A stretch of 64,000 bases of DNA, from assembly GCF_030253575.1 (NCBI RefSeq), contig NC_080561.1:6833001-6897000 (forward strand), read 5' to 3'. Both the position numbers and the translations under genes were made by a program. Of this stretch, positions 1 to 10,460 are shown piece by piece (positions within the stretch are counted from its first letter, which is position 1; every line of letters begins with the position of its first letter). The notes beneath the pieces were generated by a model, which was not told the DNA's origin, did not search any database, and saw only the letters and a program-made list of their open reading frames with translations. The DNA comes from Rhododendron vialii. Lineage: Eukaryota > Streptophyta > Magnoliopsida > Ericales > Ericaceae.

Positions 1-293
1 AATCGTTCTTGATGTTAAACGTCTTGCGGATTTCCTCTGGACTCTTTCCCTTGATTATGTCCGCCACCATCTGACATGTCGAATCCAGCGGGCTCTTGAT
101 GTTCAGATAATTTGCCGCCTGTAAATGCACAGACAGACTCGCTTGTAAATGCGCAGACAGACGCACATGTAAATGCGACAAGAGGGGCAGCTTAACATTA
201 TATGGCTGAACTCTCATCCACAGAAAATCGTCAAATAAAGCCCATTCATGCAGCTAGATGGGAGTCGTGGGACTCATACACATTCACTGATCT
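1..293 (-). pseudogene. 5'-truncated duplicate of SKP1 exon 2 plus intron flank
   Basis: On the minus strand, bases 1-119 read as the start of the second exon of a SKP1-like gene, preceded by a proper acceptor (TTTACAG then GCGGC). The visible residues begin [16 protein letters not shown] and run through the SKP1 C-terminal helix region to FNIKND, with no stop, before leaving the window. Bases about 165-293 match the intron of the intact SKP1 gene at 4441-4563, so exon and intron were copied together. Homology then stops and no first exon lies between here and the next gene, so the copy has lost its BTB/POZ-like N-terminal half. Several conservative substitutions relative to the intact copy are visible. 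It could be used as an alternative terminal exon if its downstream part is intact, but a dead fragment is more likely. Confidence 0.8.
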
Positions 294-747
294 CACGAGA
301 TTATTCAGTTTTTGATTAATTACTAGCTTTTTAATTAAGTTTTATTTCAGTTACTTGTTTCTCTTCCTGACAGTTGAATAAGTTTTTGACTTTGGAATTA
401 ATTAGTGAGATTAGTCGGCACTCATCGGATATCACCGCATGGTGCCCTGAATCCATTTTTTATCATATACTGAGTGGAACTTACACAGTTGTCGTGGACC
501 CACGCCAAATGCGTGGCGCAAAAGTGGCCTAGACAATACTACGTGAATGTGTCCCAGGAAAATTGAATAATATTTCATAGAATCATGTTCTAAAGGTTTT
601 ATTTCCAGGCATTACTCCGTTTTTCGTGGGTTAAAACTCTTAAATGGAATCTCTGTATATTCCCCATAACGGTTTCCTTACTAGTAACGGAAATTAGCTC
701 CAATATACATTCCTCTCTCCCTGTGTTACATATACACACCCGCAACA

Positions 748-750
<3 letters not shown>

Positions 751-795
<45 letters not shown>
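751..795. repeat. CT microsatellite in 5' leader
   Basis: About 45 bases of CT dinucleotides ending 20 bases before the ATG at 815. CT tracts immediately upstream of start codons are common in plant 5' leaders. The same arrangement is seen before HPR1 in this window. Confidence 0.9.
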
Positions 796-797
<2 letters not shown>

Positions 798-814
798 GAT
801 TTGGGTGAGCATCA

Positions 815-2850
815 ATGGCGAAGGAGCAGGTAGATAGAGTAGAGTCTCCTCCTCCTCCTTCTGTAGGGAATGATAGTAACAAATCTCAAGGACTCACCGA
901 AAACCTTGTGTGCCTAGCTTTCTGGATCGAACGAGGCGCTGCAGCCTTTCTAGTGTTATCGTTCTACCGGTTTCCCCCAAACGTCTGGGGCAGCATCTTG
1001 TTTATAGCCGTCAGCCTTCTTATTCTCTCCAACTCTCTCTACCTCATTGCGCTCTTCTCCTCACTTCTACAGGTACGTACATGCATCAAAACCCTATATA
1101 CACAAGCATACACGTTCCTTGGCGTATGCCCAAATCTGGCTATGAAGCACAGATTTGAAAACCGAATACGAGGACGACAAAGACAAGATTACAGTGATAT
1201 GGCAATTTTTTCTAAGCAAAATAAGAGGCCGTCGGATAAACTGGGTTAGGACAATTGTTGGTCATACTTCCTCCGTCCCACAATGTTTGGGCTTTTTGAA
1301 GAATCCAACTCTTCAAGAAGCATCATCATTACAAATGAAACATAATTTAATTTCCCAAAGTACCTTATTTGATACTCCCTCCGTCCCTTTTTTGTGTCCA
1401 GTATTCCATTTTGGGCTGTCCCTTAATAAGTGTCCATTTTGTAAAGTTAGGAAGGTAAAAGTTGGTGTATTGTCTATTTTGTCCCTAAAAATAGATTTTA
1501 TTTTGAAAAGTTAGTGAATAAAAATGTAATGATGATGGGTAAGTAGGAAAAGTGGAGGAAAAAGTTGATGTGAAAGGTGTAATGATGATGTCTTTTTAAT
1601 AAGTTGGAGTTACGAAGCAGGACACTTAAAAAGAGACGGAGAGAGTAGTATATTGAATGAAGTCCTCTCTTTTTTATCTTTTTAACATCTTGAATGAAGT
1701 CAAAAGAAAGGGCAACATAAAAAATGCACTCCATCATGTCCATTGAAAAGTAAAAATGGACATACATTTTGGGATAACAAAAAATGTAGTGATATATTGC
1801 AGCAAGTGGAGTGGTAACCAAGTAATAGATATCATAATAGAAGAGTTGTTTTTAGTAATGTATGGTTGACGGTGTATATAGAGCGTGTGTGTGCGTCCGT
1901 GTGTGAGATCGTGTATCTGAGAGGCAGACAAAGAGTGCAAGAGAGAGAGAGACTAAATGCTCTGTTTGAAACTTATGAAAAAGTGAGAGCCTAAATGCCC
2001 TGCATGATGCAGCCCAAGAATTTTATGTTGCAGTAAAAGAAACAAAAAGAAATCTGTCTTGTGGCTTGCTTGTATGTATGTAGTTCTGTTCTTTCATCTA
2101 GCCCTGTTTATGGGTTGATTGTGGTTTGATGTGTATGTGGTCTGTTCTTATTTTGCTGCTCTAACCCATTATTTATCCATAGTTAACACTACGATTACAC
2201 ATGCAAATGGAAAAATCATTGTGGTGCTTCTGTACTTTTCTCCAATAATTGTGTTTGAAAGTTTATTCTTTGTGTAGATGGCTAACGATCGGATTGATGC
2301 AAATGCAAGTGAAGTTGCAGTAATCGGATCCGCGACATTAGTGATAGCTATCGGGGTTGCAATCATTGAAACTTTAAGATTTGGGAGCCTTGCCGGAGGC
2401 GCGATTTCAGTGATGCCTATCGGAGCTGCAGTACTCGGAGCTGCACTCCAAGCAAAAGACGAAAGGAACAACAAAATAGACAAGGAAAATACCGAACAAC
2501 AGGAAGCTAAACTTGATCTTAGCTCGAAGGAATCAAAGGAAGAAGTGCAAGCAAAAGAAGAAAGGAACGACATAATAGACGAGGAGTTTACCGGACAACA
2601 GAAAGCTAAACTCGAAGTTAGTTTGAAGGAATCAAAGGAAGAATTAAGGAGGAGGAGGAGTTGTACTAGTGAAGAATTTCAGAGCTTGGAAGCTAAATAC
2701 CATGCCAAGTACGAAATCCTACTTCAAAAGTGCATTGATAAGTGCCATGGATGGGAGGAAGAGAGAAGCCAACTGATGAAAGAGCTTGGTGCTGCTAGGG
2801 CATCATCTGAAATCTACAGAGAGCTTCTTCATGGTTCAGATGATTTTTAA
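815..2850 (+). CDS. Two-exon membrane protein with C-terminal coiled coil, function unknown
   Basis: I do not recognise this family. Exon 1 is 815-1072 and exon 2 is 2278-2850. The junction is phase 0, with donor CTACAG|GTACGT and acceptor TTTGTGTAG, giving 276 residues. The start ATG (context ATCAATGGCG) follows a CT-rich leader. The N-terminus is hydrophilic and proline-rich. Two hydrophobic segments fall at about residues 43-85, and two more glycine/alanine-rich ones at about 99-119 and 126-144. From about 145 to the end the protein is charged and predicted coiled coil. Residues 145-177 and 178-210 are a tandem 33-residue duplication (AKDERNN... then AKEERND...), matching a 99-bp DNA duplication at 2452-2649. 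The intron contains a MITE nested in an older one. The topology suggests a membrane anchor with a cytosolic coiled coil, but any role is inference. Both exons stay open with good splice sites, so I think the gene is real. Confidence 0.72.
1267..1815. mobile_element. Older Stowaway-like MITE in intron, split by a second MITE
   Basis: Starts after TA with CTTCCTCCGTCCCACAATG. Its left part (1267-1372) and right part (about 1648-1815) match the two halves of the element at 36857-37280, for example the shared segments 'TGTTTGGGCTTTT' and 'GGACATACATTTTGG'. The right terminus is degraded, so the end is approximate. Confidence 0.6.
1375..1645 (+). mobile_element. Stowaway-type MITE, copy 1 (271 bp)
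   Basis: Termini are CTCCCTCCGTCCC and its near inverse GGGACGGAGGGAG-like end, flanked by TA on both sides (1373-1374 and 1646-1647), as expected for Tc1/mariner-type Stowaway MITEs. Near-identical copies lie at 24101-24372 (same orientation) and 48161-48431 (reverse). It sits in the intron of the unknown membrane-protein gene, inside an older MITE. Confidence 0.92.
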
Positions 2851-4187
2851 CCTTAATAATTAGTAATTTTCATTCTTAATTAGTTGCTTACTACCTTTTT
2901 GCATCTTCTTGTTCTGCTCAATTTTTTTGGTCAAGCTTGTTCTGCTCAATTTAATTATAGGACAGCTTCTTCTTTTTTTTAGGATGGTTGTAGTCGTTAA
3001 TATCTAAGTTTTTATTTATTTTCATGATAATTGTGTTGCTTGGTTTGTCCGGTTTGTGGACGTCTCAATCGAGCGAAAGCAGCTTGTAGGAAGAAGCGGA
3101 AAAAAATGTACATGAAAGGGGGGAAGAATTGAAGACACTGGAAGCTAAACAAGAGTCAGAGATAGGGTCTACAAACGAACCAAACAAACAAGGCTGGTTA
3201 AGCTTGGCTTTAAAACTCATCTGAGTTTTATAAAAGTGTTTGAAATAAGTTGCGCGAGATTAATTTGCAAACTTAACGACCCCAAAACATGTATCCGACT
3301 TTGGCTTACTTCTTGGATGAACCGATCTTGAACGAACTTCTGGTAGCTCTGGCTATTTGGTCCATTTAACATCCATTCGCAGAAGCGAGTTCTACGAGGA
3401 ATGAAATTGCAGAAACCGGAAGCAAAATATAGATGAATATATAGTACCAAGATACAGGACAATTAATGGGTACTTCATGTGGCACCGAGACATGTACTCT
3501 CCGCAAGTAGGAAATTGCCACCAAACTCTCAATCAGCCAACAAGAGTGAATAATAAATATTCCTACCGCATTATTGTCGCTAGAGTACCATGTAGCCAAA
3601 TCCACGCGATACTCGGAGCATTGAATAAATTACTCCAAGATACATGATCCTGCTTGACATATTTCATGGGAAAAGCTCGAGATAACCGAACAATGGGTGA
3701 AGTTAACGAAGAAAAACATTGAGAGAAAACGAAGAGGGATCAGCTCAAGTGGGAGGAAGAGAGAAGCAGACTGGTTGCCAAGTTATCTGCCGCCAAAGAC
3801 CTGTTGACGACCCATTTCGTTTCTTTTTTCAGTCCCCATTATGCTCACTAATCTATTCGGTTTCTTTTTTGGGGGGCTCGCGCACACAAGGGAGAGCAAG
3901 CATATCAGTAATTAACTGAAGAGAAAAGTGCAAAACATCTAAACAATTTAAGAATCTTAACTCCACGGCCAATGGAAAGATAACAAGCGGTTCAACTTCA
4001 TAAGAAAACAGATGGTTCAGAATTGTTATCCCATACACATATTTACTAACATAAACAAAATGTGTACGAAGCAGCTTTCAAAAAGAAGGAAATCCTCTGA
4101 CACTAACATATTTGCCTAACCCATTTGGTGTTTCACTTCAATGCATTTCCTCTGATACTAACATTTTTGCCCAACCCATTTGGTGTT
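2851..4187. other. Intergenic, with decayed copy of the upstream coiled-coil exon
   Basis: No intact gene. About 3060-3200 and 3745-3830 resemble pieces of exon 2 at 2278-2850. In frame they read EELKTLEAKQ near 3130 (compare EEFQSLEAKY) and WEEERSRL near 3748 (compare WEEERSQL). The two pieces are separated by about 540 bases of unrelated sequence. At 4100-4190 the end of the SKP1 coding/3' region is tandemly repeated (the phrase 'ACCCATTTGGTGTTTCACT' occurs twice). Confidence 0.55.
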
Positions 4188-6737
4188 TCACTCGAATGCC
4201 CAAGCATTCTCCCTGCGAACCTCCTCTTCTTCCTCCGGAGTGAAATCATTCTTGATGTTAAAGGTCTTGCGGATTTCCTCTGGAGTCTTTCCCTTGATCA
4301 TGTCCGCCACCGTCTGGCATGTCAAATCTAGCAGGCTCTTGATGTTCAGATAATTAGCCGCCTGTAAAGAAAAAATATAACAAGCTAAAGTATATGAGAA
4401 AATAAGTAGTCTTACTTACATACACAGATAGACATGCATGCATGTAAATGCGACAAGAGGCAGCTTAACATTATACGGCTGAACTCTCATCCACAGAAAA
4501 TCGTCAAATAAAGCACATTCATGCAGCTAGATGGGAGTCGTGGGACTCATACACATTCACTGAAACGCTTTTAGAACAGCTATGTGTTAGTGCATAAAAC
4601 AAACTTGCTCGTATGCACAGATGTGTAGGACTCATACACATTCACTGGATACAGACTACTGATTTGGGATGCCTAGAAAAACAAACGTGTACTGACACCA
4701 GCAACACATGCTTCATAAAAGTATGTGCTAATGCTCTGCATCAACATCCCGACGCAAGTTGTTCATGAGGACCAAAATTCATTTCTTAACTCTTTCCAGA
4801 AACACTTTTACGCAATACAAAGAACAGCTATACAGGGTAATAGTTCCTGCAGATGACAAAGTATCGCCTATACAGTGTCTCATTTCCCCCCAGTCGGCTT
4901 ATAGACATCCCAACCCCATATCTCATATCCACAAACAAGAATAGAAAAAACTAATGATATCAGTTCAATAATAAGAATGTGCACAACAAGGTAACAATCA
5001 TGAATACAAACCTCTTCAACTGTTTCTAGTAAGCTACCAAAAATAGAACATCATACTCGGTCACAAAATATTGTGGTAAATTTAATTAAACATTGCTCCT
5101 ATTGATTCTAGACAATACTTGATCCCACAAAAAAAATTCAGAGTTGAAACAGAAGCAGAAAATGTAACAAAACCAAAAAAAAAAAAAAACAATAACAAAA
5201 ACAAATGGAGGCATCCATACCACAAGCAAAAGAAAACATAGAGCGCATTAGGTGATCAAGCGCTTAAGGTCTAGAAAATCATCAGATACAGTTCTTAAGC
5301 CTTCCCAGAAACCAGAACTACATCCAAATGATTTTGCTCAGTAGACAGAGCAGTTTAGTACACAATTTAAAATATTACCTGATTTAGTCCAAATTATCCC
5401 AGCATGATAAGTCAGTAAAACCTTATGATACGGCATGTGTATGCGTGTATCTTATCATCCGTATCGTCTCCTTCCAAAAACTAAACATATCCCACCCTGT
5501 ATCATTTTTAAATTGAAATTCCACTTATGCAATGACGTCTCCAACAATCGCATATCCTGATTCGATATGTATACTACAGTTGCTCGTAAAAAAGAGTCGG
5601 ACCATATTTTAAGAAGCGGAACCCAAAATGTGTTCTAAATCGTTTGATCTTAATTATAATTATGGCATAATCAAATAATTTAAAGAAAACCAAACCTCAA
5701 TCCATTATTAAGGCTTGAATAGAAAAAAAAAACATATAACAATCGTGTTTTGCATGAATAAGCTGAGGGCTCTTGCTCTCTTTCCTTGACCAAGAAACCA
5801 GAAAGCCTCAATGCGAATTTGGAATTTTACAATACTTGGTTCTCTAACAAACTGATGAACGTTTAAAACCCATTATAATATACTTGGTTCTCTAAACAAA
5901 ACTCTTCTACTGCTTGCAATTATTATCTACTAACGGAAAAACCATTCCAAAATTCCTAAATAACAGCAGACAATTCTTGGAACAATCTACATTCAGCCCA
6001 AGTTTCCCTATTCATCTAAACCGACCAAACAGACTAAACCACAAAAACAGGGATTTCGAGACAGGTCATTCTCCTCACAACATCAACTAATAGTCCAAAT
6101 AGCAGAAACAACTTGTCTAATCACCCTCAGAGAGCCAGAGTACACAAATAGAAATACACAATAAATACATGCTCAACATAACAAATCCGTCACAAAAACT
6201 GGGTGTGGGGGGGATGGAGGCATACTCTCCGCACCGCAAATCGAAATAAACCACATGATCAAACTAACAAAACATCGAAAAACCAACTACTCAGACAATT
6301 TTAATCTAGGCGTTAGAAACCCACCTAGCGCCAACTAGACCGACTTTCAGAACACTGCAATATAACATCAAAAATCCAGAGAAATCGTTAAAAAAAAAAA
6401 AAAGGCACAGAGATCAAACCAAGATGAGATCGAAGAGCACGCCCTGGTCGACTTCGACGAACTTGGCGTCCCACTTCTTGAGAGCCTCCTCGTCGGCCGC
6501 GTCCTTGTCGACGTCGTCGGCGGCCTTGCCGGCGCCAGAGGCCTCGACGTGCTTCCTGCAGTACTCGATGACCTTGGCGAGGATCTTGCTGGTGACGTTG
6601 GGGAGGGGGATGGTGTTGTCCGCGCAGTCGTCCTCGATCATGTGCTTGATGGTCTGGGACTCCAGGGCCACGGTCTCCTCGACCTCGAAGGTCTCCCCGT
6701 CGGAGGATTTCAGGACGATCTTCTTTCGGGTCGACAT
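4188..6737 (-). CDS. SKP1: SKP1-like protein, SCF ubiquitin-ligase adaptor
   Basis: SKP1 bridges cullin-1 to F-box proteins in SCF E3 ligases in nucleus and cytosol. Exon 1 is 6420-6737 and exon 2 is 4188-4361. The junction is phase 0 (ATCTTG|GTTTGA donor, TTTACAG|GCG acceptor), giving 163 residues, a normal length for plant SKP1. The N-terminus [20 protein letters not shown] and the [10 protein letters not shown] and LFDLIL segments form the BTB/POZ-like fold that binds cullin. Exon 2 starts [16 protein letters not shown], runs through the F-box-contacting helices and ends in the canonical WAFE. The 2.06-kb intron between LFDLIL and AANY is in the family's usual place. No frameshift or stop is seen. 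A partial copy of exon 2 lies at the left window edge. Two F-box genes, whose products are SKP1 partners, lie 27-41 kb downstream in the window, probably by chance. Confidence 0.96.
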
Positions 6738-6758
6738 GGTTTCTGGTTTCGCTGCTTG

Positions 6759-6845
6759 AAAACCCTAACCCGAGGAGAGAGAGAGAGAGAGATGATTTGA
6801 GGATAGAGAGAGAAAGGGGAAAGCGACGGGAAATGTTAATTTATA
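6759..6845 (-). promoter_or_regulatory. SKP1 core promoter and leader: TATA box and telo-box
   Basis: On the minus strand TATAAATT occurs at 6838-6845, about 100 bases before the ATG at 6737. A GA/CT-rich leader follows. A telo-box (AAAACCCTAA on the plus strand) occurs at 6759-6768, about 20 bases before the start. Telo-boxes are common in promoters and leaders of growth-related plant genes. The transcription start is inferred to lie near 6810. Confidence 0.5.
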
Positions 6846-7383
6846 CTCCGTAGATTTAAGAATATTCTGGAAGGGAGTCATTTAAATAAGAAAGATGTGG
6901 CGGTGGGTGGTAAGGTCCGATTTATTACTTTCCGAATCAGAATGGGCCCACTAGTTTCGAATTGGGCCATGAAGCGGTCATCATCCGAGCCGTTCATTTA
7001 GACAATTAGAAGGTTCTTAACAACTTATTCACTATCGAAAATATCTAACAACTTTTCAATCACAACTAAGAATTTACAAATTTTTTCACCATCGGAAACA
7101 CCCCCTTAATGATTTTTGGAAGGCCGAGAATTTAGGGCTGCAAACAAATAAGCAGCTCATGCCTCGGCCCGAACCATTTAGTGATCCAGCCGAGTTCGAA
7201 CTCAAGTTTCTGGTTCATTTGTTAAACGAGCCGAGATCAACATTAAAAATCTGGGTTCATTTATATAGATTCGAGGAGTAAATTAGTCAAGCTCAGCTCG
7301 CGAGAGGTTCAGCTAGTTAAAAGCTCTGCTCATTTTTTGAATTTTGGGCTTGATTACACCCATGGCCGAGATAAAAACACACA
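6846..7383. other. Intergenic, no gene seen
   Basis: Upstream of SKP1. AT-rich, with no open frame of note and no recognised repeat ends. It stops at the target duplication of the large hAT-like segment. Confidence 0.6.
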
Positions 7384-7404
7384 TTCTTAATTAGAGGTGT
7401 CAAA

Positions 7405-7680
7405 TGGGCTGTGCCGGCACGGCACGGCACAGGGCAGCACGGCACGACACAGCACGATTGTAGTGGGCCCGGGGCACGGCACGGGCACGGAAGTGGGCGG
7501 CACAGCACGGACACGGCACAAAAGTTAGCATGGCACGCCACGGCACGACACGGTCGTAAGACGGGCATGACACGGGCACGAGCACGAAAAATAGACAGAA
7601 ACGGCACGGCACGACACGGTTCTAGCAAGGCATGGGCACGATCTGGCACGACATGTGCACGAAAGGGCACGGAAAAAAAA
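7405..7680. repeat. Degenerate GGCACG/GACACGG tandem array (left subterminal)
   Basis: A run of 5-6 bp units of the type GGCACG, GACACG and GGGCACG with scattered variants. Open frames across it on both strands, rich in CRAVPCRA- or ARHGTARHG-like repeats, are artefacts of the low-complexity DNA. Such arrays typically lie just inside the termini of one family of plant hAT elements. Confidence 0.85.
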
Positions 7681-8179
7681 ATTAAATAAGCCAAATGGCT
7701 TCTTATTTTTTAATTTTAAAAAAATTAAACAATTTCTATTCTGTAAAAAATATTTGTTTACCCTTTTTTAAAGATAAACAACTAAGATATTTAATTTTTT
7801 AAAAATAATAATTTATTAAAAAATCATGTTTTTAAAAAATTATTTTTTCACTTTTAAAAAACTATCAAATTTTATTCGGTAAAAATATTTGTTTTGTTTT
7901 TGTTAGTAAAATTAAATAGGCTTTGGACCTTTGGTTTGCAAATTTAATATTACAATACAAGATAACAAGTAAAATTAAAAAAATTTATCAAAATATTTAT
8001 GGTGCAAGAATAATTTAATATGAAAGGAAATGTGCAAAAGTCATATATTATTTACCCCAAATCTAACAAGAAATAAAAAAAATTGTCAAACAAAAAGGAA
8101 AAAAATACATAATAGAAATAAGGGAAAAAAAAAATTATATATATATATACACACACACACATACATACACACAAATTAT

Positions 8180-8510
8180 CAAGTGAGGGATCCCTCACTT
8201 TGTTAAAATGCGGGACTTTCATTTTCCGATCAAATTTTGAAAATCCGAACCGTTCAATGTGTGCAGAACGTGATTTTAAGGGTCCCCGCGAGAAATCAGC
8301 AAAAAAAATGACTGGGAAGGGCTTCATCCGAGCAGTTTTTTTTGAACCGTTCAATGAAAACTGCTCGGATGAAGCCCTTCCCGGTCATCTTTTTTGCTGA
8401 TTTCTTGCGGGGACCCTTAAAATCACGTTCTGATCACTTTGAGCGGCTCGGATCATCGAAATTCAATCGGGAAGGGGAGTCTCGCATTTTAAAAAAATGC
8501 GGGATCCCTC
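8180..8510. mobile_element. Foldback MITE, about 330 bp, near-perfect hairpin
   Basis: The arms are inverted copies meeting at about 8345. They share GTGAGGGATCCC at the ends, then AAAATGCGGGAC, TTTTAAGGGTCCCCGCGAG and GGGCTTCATCCGAGCAG. It is flanked by AC/AT microsatellites that hide any target duplication. Nested inside the 6.48-kb hAT-like segment. Confidence 0.82.
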
Positions 8511-8969
8511 ACCGGAACCCGACTGTATGTATGTATATATATATATATAGATATATATATATATATAATAAAACAGAGTTGTGTTTGAATCTAAAAGACA
8601 ACCAACGCTCCAGATTTATCCCTTCCTTCTACATAAATCTCCGCCCTCCATTCAACATTCCTTTTAAATTTTACTCCTACATGTTTCCTTAATATGGGAT
8701 GTTTCCGAAATCAACGGTTGAGATTAACGTATAGTAAGGCTAGAAGTATATCTAGAAAGGATACTCCTACTTCCAAAAATCATAGCAAGATGTTTCCGAA
8801 ATCACAACAAGAAGATTTATTATACTTCTACATCTGCGGCTACAAGTATGGTAACAAATACTGTACGTTTTTTTTTTCCCGAAATCACGGGAAGATTTTT
8901 CCAAAATCACAGAAAGATACGTTCTTTTATCAAGAGCTGATATTAAAAGCCAGATTGAGCAACGGCTGA

Positions 8970-9032
8970 GATGGATTTGACCTCTCCAATTTTGGCGCTC
9001 ATGAACACACGGCAGTTCCTCACACCCCCATG

Positions 9033-9078
<46 letters not shown>

Positions 9079-10460
9079 CCACGTCTTTCCCTCACTGGTT
9101 CCACCATGGAAACTACTCCTATTCTAGATAACCGATTCAAACCAGATCTCCTCAATCCCTCTTCTCGACAAGAAATCTCAACCCATGGCGTTTGGTGAAT
9201 GAAAGGTCCGTTTCTGCCCTAAGCTGCAGTTCCAGCAACGATCAGCGGCGATAAGAACCGGTACCCCTTTCTGTGTGTGTGTGTGTTGTCGGTATTTTAT
9301 CCATTTAGATGGCAAGAATCACAGCCCTCGGTTCTTTTATCTGTGTTTGTATTTAATGTGTTTGTGAAAATGCCTCATACAAGTGGAAAGGCTCTCTAGG
9401 TCGGTTATATATTACACACAATCTCGGCCTTTATATTACCCATGTTGCTCTCTATGTCTGGTTGGACAGTCAAGGAACAATGCAGTGCATAAGTTTGGGT
9501 TGGTTTGAAACCAGCTATTTCTGTAACCTTTCTTCTAAAATGTCGTATTTGGTGTTTCCAATCGTGTGTCTCTAATTAGTCGTGTTTTTTCACCTTCAAT
9601 ATAGTGATCTAGGCTGCAAGAAGGCTCTTTGGGATCTAAAGGTATAATTGTTTTTTCTTTTTTAGTTTTAAACTTCTAATTTTTTTAGTTTGCTTTTGTT
9701 TTAACTTTAATGTCACCAACATCATTCTTTGTATGTTTGTCTACAAATTTGTTTTTTTTTCCTGAATTGCAGCTCCAATGGTGATATTTTTTAGGGATGC
9801 AGTATTGGGGATAATTTCATCAAAGCCATCTGCTGTGACAAACAGATCCGTGGCGGTTACATCCGTGGTGAAGGGGTAATCATTAATGTTTCCACCCTTT
9901 GGATAACTTTTTTGCTTCGAAAATTTTATCTTTATTAGTTATGCTCCAAATTAAGCTGGGTTGGTTTACAGATATTTGTTAATCATGATGCCTTAATTGA
10001 AATTCTGTTGTCTTTTTGGTGCAATGTCACTACTTATAATGCTTGGTTGGCAACTTGAATCGAACATGTTTCTGTGACAAAGTGAGCCAATTGTCAACAC
10101 TTATTTACAGATTTACTGTATTAAATTGCATTACATCGTGATGATCTATCTGTTCATTTTCAACTTCTTACCCTTATTTATCGCTTTTGTCCTCAGGTCT
10201 TCGAGGGGATCTATCTAGAGATTTAGATAAGTCTTTGATGCAAATTGCAAGGACTATAGGAAATGCAGTGTCACCGATAAAAGTTTACCTTGCATTTCCC
10301 CCCTTAATTCATTTTTTCTTATCTATTTTTTGGTTTCTAAAAAATTATTGTTGTCTACTTTTTCACTAAACTCTGTGCGTTGATGAAGGTGATTTTTCCC
10401 TTCCTTTTTCTAGGTACGCACGTCATGCATAAAAGTAGTGCAAAGAAAATAGGAAGGTAA
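8970..10460 (+). other. Exon-like series with GT-AG boundaries, possible captured or non-coding transcript
   Basis: A CT-rich leader (about 9035-9075) and an exon-like block ending near 9260 at GAACCG|GTACCC are followed by short segments bounded by AG...GT: about 9603-9641, 9773-9878 (open as APMVIFFRDAVLGIISSKPS...) and 10199-10286 (open as LRGDLSRDLDKSLMQIART...), with another near 10415-10457. The second and third join in frame (...LGSK|APMVIFF), but the fourth does not continue the frame, so a full protein cannot be built. I do not recognise the peptide. This may be a captured gene fragment inside a hAT, or a non-coding RNA. Confidence 0.3.

Noticed and set aside
6424..6800. Plus-strand frames opposite SKP1 exon 1
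   Set aside because: Antisense shadows of a GC-rich exon. The minus strand encodes a conserved protein.
7317..7694. Open frames of 70-125 codons over the GGCACG array
   Set aside because: Arginine/cysteine/proline- or histidine/glycine-rich products on both strands are translations of a 5-6 bp repeat, not proteins.
8694..8969. 91-codon plus-strand frame
   Set aside because: No recognisable content. Repeated AAATCAC..AAGAT phrases make it repeat-like, and no start or splice support was seen.
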